Part shown: positions 34,972 to 42,699 of the stretch, one piece after another
Position numbering within the stretch: position 1 is the stretch's first letter
Layout: every line of letters starts with the position of its first letter
DNA from: VRUE01 sp036276735
Lineage (GTDB): Bacteria; Actinomycetota; Thermoleophilia; Solirubrobacterales; 70-9
NCBI GenBank assembly: GCA_036276735.1
Contig: DASUOH010000011.1
Span: forward strand, 1 to 64,000
Length of the DNA stretch: 64,000 nucleotides
Direction: 5' to 3'
Translations under genes and position numbers: made by a program
Notes under the pieces: model-generated
Told to the model about the DNA's origin: nothing
Database searches by the model: none
Seen by the model: the letters and a program-made list of their open reading frames with translations, nothing else

Positions 34972-35004
34972 ATAGCAAATATGTGTTTATAGCTGATCTG
35001 CTAT
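34972..35004. promoter_or_regulatory. AT-rich operator/promoter region of the XRE module
   Basis: ATAGCA (34972-34977) and TGCTAT (34999-35004) are inverted 21 bp apart, with an AT-rich middle (AATATGTGTTTATAGC). This is one of the few AT-rich spots in the window and lies 10-42 bp before the XRE start, fitting autoregulation. Confidence 0.45.
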
Positions 35005-35558
35005 GACGCCTCGCCGAGGATCATGCAGGTCGCGACGCCGTGGGCGAGCAATTTGCCGTCGCTGGCCGCGGTGAGCTTCGCCTCGGCGGTCGCCTGGCGA
35101 CGGCCGCGGTAGGCGACGTCGGCCGTGCAGAGGACGCGGCCGGTGTCGCGCGTTATCGGGCGCACGTACTTGGCCTCGATCCCCAGCGACGTGTAGCCGA
35201 CGCCCGCCGGCAGGGTGGTGTGGACCGCGCAACCCAGGGCGGAGTCGAGCAGCGTCGCCGCGTAGCCGCCGTGGACGACGCCGATCGGGTTGTAGTGCTC
35301 CTCGCCCGGCTCGCCCTCGAAGACGCAGCGGCCGTCCCCCAGCTCGATCGGCCGCAACCGCATCGTCACCGCGATCGGCGGCGGCGGCAGCTTCCCGGCG
35401 ACGATCGCTTCCATGTACTCCATGCCGGTCATCGTCGCCCCGGCCGCCGCGGTCGGCACCGGGTCCTGCCAGACCAGGGTGCGGCTGCGGGTCGTCTCCG
35501 GGCTGGAGGTGGCGAACGCTTCCGCCGCCTCCACGGCGTCGGCGGCTCCTGCGCTCAT
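35001..35558 (-). CDS. PaaI-type hotdog thioesterase
   Basis: A 185-residue acyl-CoA thioesterase. The hotdog signature NPIGVVHGGYAATLLDSALG is near residues 89-108, followed by the second half EAKYVRPITRDTGRVLC. About 60 extra N-terminal residues with low conservation precede the fold. It overlaps a small upstream gene by 4 bases. A HxlR regulator is divergently encoded, and tandem palindromes lie between, so HxlR control is likely. Confidence 0.88.
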   Translation of the reverse strand: MSAGAADAVEAAEAFATSSPETTRSRTLVWQDPVPTAAAGATMTGMEYMEAIVAGKLPPPPIAVTMRLRPIELGDGRCVFEGEPGEEHYNPIGVVHGGYAATLLDSALGCAVHTTLPAGVGYTSLGIEAKYVRPITRDTGRVLCTADVAYRGRRQATAEAKLTAASDGKLLAHGVATCMILGEAS

Positions 35559-35707
35559 CCGCGCGCTCCGCGCCGCTCGAGCGCGCGCCGCGCCTCGATC
35601 GCCCGGTTGGCCGGGTAGTGCAGGTCCGCCGTTATCTCGGCTTGGCTAATCGCGATCCGTGGAGCCTTGCTCCGGTGGTGGCCTCTATGTCGGGAAATCA
35701 GCTTCAT
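35555..35707 (-). CDS. Small 50-residue basic protein, leader of the thioesterase operon
   Basis: From ATG 35707 (MKLISRHRGHHRSKAPRIA) with a good GGAGG ribosome site 7 nt upstream. The 50-residue product is basic, and its C-terminal half (ITADLHYPANRAIEARRALE) is helical. Its stop overlaps the thioesterase start by 4 bases, which supports real translation and coupling. No family is recognised. It could be a short regulatory or leader peptide. Confidence 0.5.
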   Translation of the reverse strand: MKLISRHRGHHRSKAPRIAISQAEITADLHYPANRAIEARRALERRGARG

Positions 35708-35740
35708 CAGGGAGCCTCCAATCGGGCTGCGTCTTCGAGT

Positions 35741-35802
35741 GGGTTGCACGATGCAACTCCGTTGGAGACCACCCTAGCCGAGTCAGTTGCTTCGTGCAAC
35801 CC
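35741..35802. promoter_or_regulatory. Pair of inverted operators between thioesterase operon and HxlR gene
   Basis: GGGTTGCACGATGCAACT (35741-35758) contains the perfect palindrome GTTGCA-CGA-TGCAAC. The site at 35785-35802 is the same sequence inverted, with 17 of 18 bases matching (AGTTGCTTCGTGCAACCC). The copies start 44 bp apart, in the divergent promoter region of the HxlR gene and the thioesterase operon. HxlR dimers are expected to bind such repeats. Confidence 0.7.
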
Positions 35803-35821
35803 AATGTGAGAAGATTCACGC

Positions 35822-36304
35822 GTGCTTCGCCACGACTACCCGGGACAGGTCTGCTCGATCGCCAAGGCGCTCGAGGTGATCGGCGAGCGCTGGTCGCTGC
35901 TGATCGTGCGCGACGTGATGGGCGGGCGGCGGCGCTTCGACGACCTTCAGAAGGGGCTCGGGATCGCCCGCAATGTCCTCTCCACCCGCCTGCAGCGGCT
36001 CGTCGAGGAGGACATCCTCGAACGGCGGCCCTACCAGGAGAGCCCGCCGCGCTACGAATACTTCCTCACCGAGAAGGGCTTGGATCTGTGGCCCTCGCTG
36101 ATCGCGCTGCTCGGCTGGGGCGACCGCCACTCGCCGTACCCCGATGGCCCGCCGATGCTGATCGTCCACAAGGAGTGCGGCGGGCAGATCAGCGATCGCG
36201 GCATCTGCGAGGAGTGCGGCAAGCTGCTGCACGCGCGCGACGCACAGGCCCTTCCGGGGCCCGGCGCGAAGGCGCTAGCGTTGGCCGCCCAGACCAGCGA
36301 GTAG
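35822..36304 (+). CDS. HxlR-family regulator with C-terminal zinc-ribbon-like Cys motif
   Basis: A 160-residue winged-helix protein: VIGERWSLLIVRDVMGGRRR, FDDLQKGLGIARNVLSTRLQ, RLVEEDILERRPYQ and YEYFLTEKGLDLWP give the full HxlR domain. After it, KECGGQISDRGICEECGKLL holds four-ligand-like Cys spacing, a tail seen in some HxlR proteins. Cys11 in GQVCSIAKAL could be redox-sensitive. It starts at GTG 35822 and is followed 10 bp later by an aldehyde dehydrogenase, probably in the same transcript. Confidence 0.9.
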   Translation: MLRHDYPGQVCSIAKALEVIGERWSLLIVRDVMGGRRRFDDLQKGLGIARNVLSTRLQRLVEEDILERRPYQESPPRYEYFLTEKGLDLWPSLIALLGWGDRHSPYPDGPPMLIVHKECGGQISDRGICEECGKLLHARDAQALPGPGAKALALAAQTSE

Positions 36305-36314
36305 GGAGAGCGAG

Positions 36315-37751
36315 ATGGCGACGGCGGCTGAGCTGCAGGTGCGCGACAGGATCTTCGTTGGCGGCAAGTGGGTTGAGCCGGAGTCCGCCGAGCGGATCGA
36401 GGTGATCAACCCGACCACCGAGGAGTCGATCGGCTCGATCCCGGCCTGCGCGCCGGCCGACGCCGACCGGGCGGTACACGCCGCCCGCGCCGCGTTCGAG
36501 ACCTGGTCGCAGACGCCCCGCGAGGACCGCGCCGGCTACCTGGAGGCGATTGCGGCGGGCCTCGGCGAGCGCTCCGACGAGATCGCCGCGACGATCGCCC
36601 AGGAGCTTGGGATGCCACTGAAGCTGAGCAAGATCATCCAGGCTGGCCTCCCAGCCGGTCAATTCGCCGCGATGCCGAAGCTGATGGAGGAGATCGCCTG
36701 GGAGGAGGAGATCGGCAACTCGCGGGTGCTACGCGAGCCGATCGGCGTGCTCGGCGCAATCACGCCCTGGAACTACCCCCTCAACCAGATAGCCGCAAAG
36801 GTCGCCCCCGCCCTCGCCGCCGGCTGCACGGTCGTTCTGAAGCCAAGCGAGGTGGTTCCGCTCAACGCCTTCATCCTCGCCGAGGTGATCGAGTCGGTCG
36901 GCCTGCTGCCGGGCGTCTTCAACCTGGTGACCGGTACCGGGCCGGTCGTCGGCGAGGCGATCGCCGCCCACCCCGGCGTCGACATGGTCTCCTTCACCGG
37001 CTCGACCCGAGCGGGTCGGCGCGTCTCAGAGCTCGCTGCCGCCACGGTGAAGCCGGTCGCGATGGAGCTTGGCGGCAAGTCCCCCAACGTGATCCTCGAC
37101 GACGCCGACCTCGCCAAGGCGGTCCCGGACGGTGTCGCCAAGTGCTTTCTCAACTCAGGCCAGACCTGCAGCGCCCTGACCCGGATGCTGGTGCCGCGCG
37201 ACAGCCTCGCCGAGGCGGAGGAGCTGGCGGTTCAGGCCGCCGCGGGCTTCGCGCCCGGTGATCCGTTCGAGCCCTCCACCCGGCTGGGGCCGCTCGTCTC
37301 CGACCTGCAGCGTGAGCGCGTCCGCGACTACATCCGCAAGGGCGAGGAGGAGGGCGCGAAACTCCTGACCGGCGGCACGGCGCCGCCGGAGGGCCTCGAG
37401 CGCGGCTACTTCGTCCGCCCCACCGTCTTCTCGGAGGTGACGCCGGAGATGACGATCGCCCAGGAGGAGATCTTCGGGCCGGTTCTCGTAATCCAGCCCT
37501 ACGAGGATGAGGACGACGCGGTGCGGATCGCCAACGAGACGGTCTACGGGCTCGCCGGCGGCGTCTGGTCCGCCGACCCGGAGCGAGCGGTCGGCGTCGC
37601 GAAGCGGATTAGGACCGGCCAGATCGAGATCAACGGCGGCCCCTTCAACCCGATCGCGCCGTTCGGCGGCTTCAAGCAGTCCGGCCACGGACGCGAGAAC
37701 GGTCGCTACGCGATCGAGGAGCTGCTGCAGGTCAAGAGCCTGCAGTTGTAG
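36315..37751 (+). CDS. NAD(P)-dependent aldehyde dehydrogenase
   Basis: A 478-residue ALDH superfamily enzyme. ITPWNYPLNQIAAKVAPALA begins the cofactor domain, VSFTGSTRAGRRV follows, the general-base Glu is in MELGGKSPNVIL, and the nucleophile Cys is in NSGQTCSALTRM near residue 284. EEIFGPVLVIQPY ends the catalytic region. It follows the HxlR gene by 10 bp, suggesting co-expression under that regulator. The aldehyde substrate is unknown. Confidence 0.95.
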   Translation: MATAAELQVRDRIFVGGKWVEPESAERIEVINPTTEESIGSIPACAPADADRAVHAARAAFETWSQTPREDRAGYLEAIAAGLGERSDEIAATIAQELGMPLKLSKIIQAGLPAGQFAAMPKLMEEIAWEEEIGNSRVLREPIGVLGAITPWNYPLNQIAAKVAPALAAGCTVVLKPSEVVPLNAFILAEVIESVGLLPGVFNLVTGTGPVVGEAIAAHPGVDMVSFTGSTRAGRRVSELAAATVKPVAMELGGKSPNVILDDADLAKAVPDGVAKCFLNSGQTCSALTRMLVPRDSLAEAEELAVQAAAGFAPGDPFEPSTRLGPLVSDLQRERVRDYIRKGEEEGAKLLTGGTAPPEGLERGYFVRPTVFSEVTPEMTIAQEEIFGPVLVIQPYEDEDDAVRIANETVYGLAGGVWSADPERAVGVAKRIRTGQIEINGGPFNPIAPFGGFKQSGHGRENGRYAIEELLQVKSLQL

Positions 37752-37756
37752 GGGTT

Positions 37757-37864
37757 GGGAGGGTCGTCCCCCCCTCCCCCGGAAACCGTTGCGCAGCTGA
37801 ATCGATTACGAAGGGTCCAGACGTGGTCCCTTGAGTTTCCGTGGGAGGGGGACACGACCCTCTT
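37757..37864. mobile_element. 108 bp MITE-like palindromic element, copy 2
   Basis: The left arm 37757-37786 and right arm 37835-37864 are imperfect inverted repeats (GGGAGGGTCGTCCCC... and ...GGGAGGGGGACACGACCCTC). The inner blocks GCGCAGCTGA, ACGTGGTC and TTGAG match copy 1 at 18868-18970 in reverse orientation. It begins 6 bp after the aldehyde dehydrogenase stop and fills most of the 139 bp gap before the acyl-CoA dehydrogenase. Confidence 0.65.
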
Positions 37865-37890
37865 CGCCAAGCGGAATAGGCTGATCGACC

Positions 37891-39036
37891 GTGAACTTCG
37901 ATCTCTCCGCTGAGCAAAAGCTTCTTAGAGACACGGTGCGGGACTTCGCGCGGGCGGAGGTGGCGCCGGTTGCGGAGGAGCTGGATCGCGAGAAGCGCTT
38001 CCCCTACGAGATCGTCGCGCAGATGGGGTCGCTTGGGTTGATGGGCATCCCCTTCCCCGAGGAGTACGGGGGCGGCGGCGCCGACACGCTCTCCTACGTG
38101 CTGGCGGTCGAAGAGCTGGCCCGGATCGACTCCTCGGTCTGCATCACGATGGCCGCCCATACCTCACTCGGCACGATGCCGATCTACCTCTGGGGCAGCG
38201 ACGAGCAGAAGGCCGAGTGGCTGCCGCGGCTCTGCAGCGGCGAGCGGCTGGCCTCCTTCGGCCTCACCGAGCCCGAAGCCGGGTCGGACGCCGGCAACGT
38301 CCGCACCACCGCCCGGCTCGAGGACGGCGAGTGGGTGATCGACGGCGCCAAGCAGTTCATCACCAACTCGGGAACCGACATCTCGGGCTGCGTCTCGATC
38401 ACCGCGGTGACCGGCGAGGTGAACGGGCGCAAGGAGATCTCAAACTTCATCGTCCCGACCGGGACGCCGGGCTATGAGGTCGGCGAGGCGTATCGCAAGA
38501 TGGGTTGGAACGCCTCCGATACGCGTCCGCTCAGCTTCGAGGAATGCCGGGTGCCGGAGGGGAGCCTGCTCGGCCGGCGCGGCGACGGCTTCAAGAACTT
38601 CCTCCACATCCTCGACGGCGGCCGCATCGGCGTCGCCGCGATGGGTGTCGGGCTAGCGCAGGGCGCGCTCGACGAGGCGATCGCCTACGCGAAGGAGCGG
38701 CGCGCCTTCGGCCAGCCGATCGCCAAGTTCCAGTCGATCCAGGCGAAGATCGCCGACCTCTCGGCGCAGATCGAGGCGGCGCGGCTGCTCACCTGGCGCG
38801 CCGCGCTCGAGAAGGACGCCGGCCAGTCGTTCACGCTGACGGCGGCGCAGGCGAAGCTGATCACCGGACGCCTGGCCGTTCGCGCCACCGAGGAGGCCGT
38901 GCAGATCCACGGCGGCTACGGCTACATCGAGGAGTACCCCGTCTGCCGCTTCTACCGCGACGCCAAGATCCTCACGATCGGCGAGGGCACCGACGAGGTG
39001 CAGCAGATGGTGATCGCGCGCCAGCTCGGCTGCTAG
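37891..39036 (+). CDS. Acyl-CoA dehydrogenase
   Basis: A 381-residue FAD enzyme introducing a trans-2 double bond into acyl-CoA and passing electrons to ETF. Motifs are SFGLTEPEAGSDAGN (residues 124-138), the FAD loop ITNSGTDISG, and the C-terminal region with the catalytic Glu in VQIHGGYGYIEEYPVCRFYR (near residue 365 by alignment with short-chain/butyryl types). It starts at GTG 37891. Its ETF partner is at 24.6-28.0 kb. Confidence 0.96.
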   Translation: MNFDLSAEQKLLRDTVRDFARAEVAPVAEELDREKRFPYEIVAQMGSLGLMGIPFPEEYGGGGADTLSYVLAVEELARIDSSVCITMAAHTSLGTMPIYLWGSDEQKAEWLPRLCSGERLASFGLTEPEAGSDAGNVRTTARLEDGEWVIDGAKQFITNSGTDISGCVSITAVTGEVNGRKEISNFIVPTGTPGYEVGEAYRKMGWNASDTRPLSFEECRVPEGSLLGRRGDGFKNFLHILDGGRIGVAAMGVGLAQGALDEAIAYAKERRAFGQPIAKFQSIQAKIADLSAQIEAARLLTWRAALEKDAGQSFTLTAAQAKLITGRLAVRATEEAVQIHGGYGYIEEYPVCRFYRDAKILTIGEGTDEVQQMVIARQLGC

Positions 39037-39047
39037 CGCCGGGTCGG

Positions 39048-39437
39048 TCAGGGAGCGGCCGGTTCCTCCGGCGGATGAGTCTGGCGGCAGAAGGCCGAGC
39101 GTGGAACCGGGCGGACCTTCAATTCGCCCTTGCCCTCGGAGACGAGCCATTCCTGAACCTGCTGGCAGCGGAGCCTCGCGCCGTTCTCATGCTCGAAGAA
39201 ATGGACCATCTGGCAGCGAATCCTGTGCTCCGAGACGCGGCGACAAGGGCCCGAGGTCCAATCGACGCACGTACCGAGATCCGGGTCGTCGACGAAGCCG
39301 CGGCAGACTTCCCGCGCCACCAGGTTGTTCGCGTTCGCCGCCCTGGCGGCTTTCAGCGTGTGAGCGCTTGCCGCGCTCGCGAGGACCGCGAGCAAGGCGA
39401 TCGTGGCGGCGATGGCGATCAAGGGTCGGGCTCGCAT
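39048..39437 (-). CDS. Small secreted cysteine-containing protein
   Basis: A 129-residue protein from ATG 39437, which places a signal peptide at the N-terminus (PLIAIAATIALLAVLASAAS, cleavage near ASA-HTL). The mature part has six cysteines (VCRGF, TCVDW, PCRRV, RCQMV, RCQQV, FCRQ), suggesting disulphides in the cell envelope or outside. No family recognised. Convergent with the acyl-CoA dehydrogenase. Confidence 0.6.
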   Translation of the reverse strand: MRARPLIAIAATIALLAVLASAASAHTLKAARAANANNLVAREVCRGFVDDPDLGTCVDWTSGPCRRVSEHRIRCQMVHFFEHENGARLRCQQVQEWLVSEGKGELKVRPVPRSAFCRQTHPPEEPAAP

Positions 39438-39476
39438 CGGCGAGAACCCTACCGGTACTCGATAAATGCTGCGCAC

Positions 39477-39863
39477 TCACCTAATGGGCTGCGCCGTGAC
39501 AGAGCCCTCGGCGCGGCCGGCAACCTCGGCGGCGCGCCCGACCCGCTCGCCGATCCCGTAGTGCGAGCAGATCGCGAGCTCGTGCTCGCGCAGCAGCGGC
39601 CGGGTCGGATCGACTGTCGGGGCGCGTCGCAGCTCATCCCGGCGGTGCGCGGTCCAGACGCGGCCGCCGCCCGCGGCGCAGTTGCGCATCGGCACGGCGA
39701 CGAGGTGCCCGCGGCGGCGGCGCAGTAGCGGCAACCGCCTTGGCAGGTCGACGACGAGCCAGGCAGGCTCGCCGCGCTCCACGTCGGCGAAGACCGCTCG
39801 CACCCGTCCGGCACGGGCGCCTTCGATGCCGTCGACCGCGAACCCCAACCAGCTAGTGCTCAC
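39477..39863 (-). CDS. PRC-barrel-like hypothetical protein
   Basis: A 128-residue protein from GTG 39863, overlapping the meaB stop by 11 bp. The first ~60 residues (GFAVDGIEGARAGRVRAVFA then GEPAWLVVDL) look like a PRC-barrel beta domain. The rest (LLREHELAICSHYGIGERVG) is helical. PRC-barrel proteins vary in role; none can be assigned. Confidence 0.5.
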   Translation of the reverse strand: MSTSWLGFAVDGIEGARAGRVRAVFADVERGEPAWLVVDLPRRLPLLRRRRGHLVAVPMRNCAAGGGRVWTAHRRDELRRAPTVDPTRPLLREHELAICSHYGIGERVGRAAEVAGRAEGSVTAQPIR

Positions 39864-40818
39864 CCGCCTGCCTCTCCATCAGCTCGCTCGCGGCGCTGGC
39901 CGGGTCGAGTTCGCGCCGCACGACGCGGTCGAGCAGAGCGGCCGTCTCGGGATCCCCGTCTGCGGTCGTCTCAAGCCGGCGGCGCAGCCGCGAGGCGGCA
40001 ATGCCCAGCACCTCGCTGCGCAGGTTGCGCGCCCGGCGCTGCTCCAGCGTGCCGCTCTCCTCGATGAACGAGCGATGCTCGTCGATGCACGCAGCGAGGT
40101 CCGCCACGCCTTTCCCGGTCGCCGCCTCGGTCCGCAGCACCGGCACCTGCCACCTGCCGGGCTCGTGGGACAGCGCCAGGACGCTCTTCACCTCACGGAC
40201 CATCGTGTCGGTCATCGGGTGGTCTGCCTTGTTGATGACGATGATGTCGGGGATCTCCATCACGCCCGCCTTCAGCGCCTGGATCGAGTCGCCCGACCCG
40301 GGCATCAGCGCCAGCACGATCGTGTCGCCGTGGTCGACGATGTCGATCTCGGCCTGGCCGACGCCGACCGTCTCGATAAGGACGTCGTCCTTGCCCGCCG
40401 CGTCCATCGCCAGCGCCACCTGCAGCGCCGCCTCCGAGAGGCCGCCGAGAGCGCCGCGCGACGCCATCGAGCGGATGAAGACACCGGGGTCGAGGAAGTG
40501 CTCGGAGAGCCGGATGCGGTCGCCGAGCAGCGCGCCTCGCGTGAAGGGGCTTGAGGGGTCGATCGAGAGCACGGCGACCTGCCGCTCGGCCTTGCGCAGC
40601 TCCGTGGTGAGCGCCCCGATCAGGGTGCTCTTCCCCACCCCTGGCGGTCCCGTGAAGCCGACGATTCGGGCCTTGCCGGTACGCGGATAGACCTCGCGGA
40701 CCAGCTCCCAACCTGCCGGGTCGTCTGACTCGATCAGCGTGATTGCCCGCGCCAGCGCGCGCTTCTCCCCGGCGACGAGGCGCTCGGCAAGCGAGGTGGC
40801 TTTGGCGGCGTCGGGCAT
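39853..40818 (-). CDS. meaB: MeaB/ArgK-type GTPase, chaperone of B12-dependent mutase
   Basis: A 321-residue G3E-family GTPase that loads and protects adenosylcobalamin in acyl-CoA mutases. P-loop GPPGVGKSTLIGAL (residues 56-69), AVLSIDPSSPFTRGALLGDR, FIRSMASRGALGGLS, LIETVGVGQAEIDI and the base-recognition IVINKADHP are all present. The mutase it should serve is encoded at 28.2-30.4 kb, not next to it. Confidence 0.95.
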   Translation of the reverse strand: MPDAAKATSLAERLVAGEKRALARAITLIESDDPAGWELVREVYPRTGKARIVGFTGPPGVGKSTLIGALTTELRKAERQVAVLSIDPSSPFTRGALLGDRIRLSEHFLDPGVFIRSMASRGALGGLSEAALQVALAMDAAGKDDVLIETVGVGQAEIDIVDHGDTIVLALMPGSGDSIQALKAGVMEIPDIIVINKADHPMTDTMVREVKSVLALSHEPGRWQVPVLRTEAATGKGVADLAACIDEHRSFIEESGTLEQRRARNLRSEVLGIAASRLRRRLETTADGDPETAALLDRVVRRELDPASAASELMERQAGEH

Positions 40819-40824
40819 CGAGCG

Positions 40825-41541
40825 GTGAGTCTAAGAGTCTGGCCGGGTCTAAAGTCCCGGCCGCTCGTGAACCGCTGCCTCCGATTCCTCCGCTTCTGTG
40901 CCAGCAACGGGATGTTGACGCCGAAATACGCGCTGTTGCTGGGTCGCTACCTGCGGCGCCGGCTTCTGACCCGGGCCGGCTGGCGCTGGCGAACCGACGG
41001 CCCCCTCTTCCTTGGTGGCGGCCTCGAGCTCCAGGTGGGCCGGCGCGGCCGGATCGAATTCGGCCGCTTCGTCTGGCTCGGGCACCGCACGAAGATTCGC
41101 TGCCACGAGGGGAGGGTTGAGATCGGCCCGAAGACGGTGCTCGGACAGGAGTGCACGATCTCTGCCTACAGCCGCGTGCGGATCGGCGAGGAATGCGTGA
41201 TCGCCGACCGGGCGATGTTCATCGACTTCGACCACGGCGTCGTCGAGGTCGAGCGCCCGATCCGCAAGCAGGGCATCTACACGCGTGACGTCGAAGTCGG
41301 CTCCAATGTCTGGATCGGCTACGGCGCCTGCATCCTGCGGGGCGTTCGGGTCGGCGACAACTCGATCGTCGGCACCAACTCGGTGGTCACCAAGGACGTG
41401 CCCGCCAACGCCGTCGTCGCCGGCGTGCCCGCCCGAATCGTCCGCATGCGCGAGGCGCCCGAGCGGCTGCGCTGGCCCGAACCGGTCGAGCCTGATCCGG
41501 CAGCCTGGACGACGATGCAGCCACCGCCGCCGTCCGAGTAG
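40825..41541 (+). CDS. Left-handed beta-helix (hexapeptide repeat) acyltransferase
   Basis: A ~238-residue protein. After a basic N-terminus, hexapeptide repeats run from about residue 70 (GRIEFGRFVWLG, VEIGPKTVLGQ, VRIGEECVIAD) to VGDNSIVGTNSVVTKDVPAN, which ends with the usual AGVPARIV. The fold is that of O-acetyl/acyltransferases. Start GTG 40825 is uncertain; GTG codons downstream are possible. A hexapeptide acyltransferase near the MGLP-like operon recalls Rv3034c in the mycobacterial locus, but two TA genes lie between. Confidence 0.82.
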   Translation: MSLRVWPGLKSRPLVNRCLRFLRFCASNGMLTPKYALLLGRYLRRRLLTRAGWRWRTDGPLFLGGGLELQVGRRGRIEFGRFVWLGHRTKIRCHEGRVEIGPKTVLGQECTISAYSRVRIGEECVIADRAMFIDFDHGVVEVERPIRKQGIYTRDVEVGSNVWIGYGACILRGVRVGDNSIVGTNSVVTKDVPANAVVAGVPARIVRMREAPERLRWPEPVEPDPAAWTTMQPPPPSE

Positions 41542-41548
41542 GGGACCG

Positions 41549-41950
41549 CTAGTCGAGGTCCTCGGGCAGGACCGTCAGCCCCTCGGCCCGCGCGGCGCGA
41601 TGCAGGCGACGGTCCCAGGTGGCAAAGAGGAGGTCGCGGGGCGGAAGAGAGAGCGCTGCGGCGAGGTGAAGGGCGTCGAGTGCGCGCAGGCCGTATGAGA
41701 TCGCAAGCTCCGCGGCTCTCTCGGTGAGCGCGCGATCCACCTCGACGACGTCGATCGCCGCCCAGTTCCGTTCGACCCGCTTCACGTCACGACGCTCGCC
41801 GGCGAGCGCGACCGCGCGTGCGGTCTCGACAAACCCGACCCGGCACATCGCGACCGCATCGGCGCGATCGATCGCGCCCCGGACTTCATCACTACCGTCC
41901 TCGGCGATGTAGCGCTTGACGAGGGCGCTCGCATCGGTGTAGATGGTCAT
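41549..41950 (-). CDS. vapC: PIN-domain toxin (VapC-like ribonuclease)
   Basis: A 133-residue PIN-domain protein. Acidic site residues are Asp6 in IYTDASALVKRY, the Glu in VGFVETARAV, and the Asp in LRALDALHLAAAL and FATWDRRL near the C-terminus. These should bind Mg2+ for RNA cleavage. Its start overlaps the antitoxin stop by 4 bases. Convergent with the acyltransferase gene. Confidence 0.9.
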   Translation of the reverse strand: MTIYTDASALVKRYIAEDGSDEVRGAIDRADAVAMCRVGFVETARAVALAGERRDVKRVERNWAAIDVVEVDRALTERAAELAISYGLRALDALHLAAALSLPPRDLLFATWDRRLHRAARAEGLTVLPEDLD

Positions 41951-42225
41951 CGCTCTGCTTCGCGTTCGGCCAGGACGAAAGCCGTCGCGGACTTGCCGGT
42001 TCGCCGGGGCGCCGGCGCGTTGGGCGGAAACGGCCTGCTTGCGGGGGTCACTTTCCCTTCGGCCACAAGCTTGCGCATCTGCTCATCCGCCCGCCGGGAA
42101 CCAGCTGGCACGAGATCGGCGATCGGGCGACCATGCGAGGTGATCCTCACCTGCTCGCCGTCCTCGACCTCGCGCAGGATCTTGCTCAACGTCGCCTTCA
42201 AATCGCGTACTCCAATTTCGCGCAT
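41947..42225 (-). CDS. Phd/YefM-family antitoxin
   Basis: A 92-residue antitoxin. The N-terminal Phd/YefM fold reads EIGVRDLKATLSKILREVED then RITSHGRPIADLVP (residues 3-40). The C-terminal half is disordered, Pro-rich and basic, the usual toxin-wrapping tail. It should bind its own promoter as well as the PIN toxin encoded by the overlapping downstream gene. Confidence 0.88.
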   Translation of the reverse strand: MREIGVRDLKATLSKILREVEDGEQVRITSHGRPIADLVPAGSRRADEQMRKLVAEGKVTPASRPFPPNAPAPRRTGKSATAFVLAEREAER

Positions 42226-42238
42226 GTGGTCATGTTAG

Positions 42239-42422
42239 GCGGAAAAGGCCACAAGCCACATCTTTCTCTACTGTGTCCTTGACCTCTCAGTGCATTTGTC
42301 GCCATGGCAGAGATGCTATCAGCTAGGGATTGTATTGTCTGTATGACGCGAGGTTTCCCTGCAACCACCGGTATTCCAAATGTATGTAGACATTGCAATT
42401 CATAGACAAAACACTGCGCGGT
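42239..42422. promoter_or_regulatory. AT-richer divergent promoter region
   Basis: A 184 bp non-coding gap between the antitoxin and an XRE gene, visibly less GC-rich than its surroundings. Short related elements TGTATTG, TGTATGA, TGTATGTA and CATTGCAATT lie at 42330-42400, the last a perfect 10 bp palindrome core. It is likely to hold both divergent promoters and their operators. Confidence 0.4.
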
Positions 42423-42698
42423 ATGGACATCGCCACCCGCTTCGGGGAGAACCTCAAACGCTGCCGGCGGCGCGCCGAGCTCTCGCAGGAAGAGCTTGCT
42501 ATCCGAGCCTCCCTCCATCGCACCCAGATCGGGCTGCTCGAGCGTGGCAGTCGCCAGCCTCGCATCGACACGCTCGTCAAACTCGCGGGTGCCCTCGGCA
42601 TCGAGCCCGGCGACTTGCTCGAGGGAATCGAGTGGAGCCCCGGCAGCAGCAGCGTCGGCGGCTTTTCCGTCGCGGCGGGAGACCCGCGTTCGAACTAA
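42423..42698 (+). CDS. XRE-family helix-turn-helix protein
   Basis: A 91-residue protein from ATG 42423 (a TTG at 42393 is possible). HTH: LKRCRRRAELSQEELAIRAS then LHRTQIGLLERGSRQPRIDT, LVKLAGALGIEPGDLLEG. It is followed by a short Ser/Gly-rich tail. Convergent with the GT4 gene, 1 bp apart. The divergent TA operon next to it makes a role in TA or accessory control possible. Confidence 0.85.
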   Translation: MDIATRFGENLKRCRRRAELSQEELAIRASLHRTQIGLLERGSRQPRIDTLVKLAGALGIEPGDLLEGIEWSPGSSSVGGFSVAAGDPRSN

Positions 42699-42699
42699 C

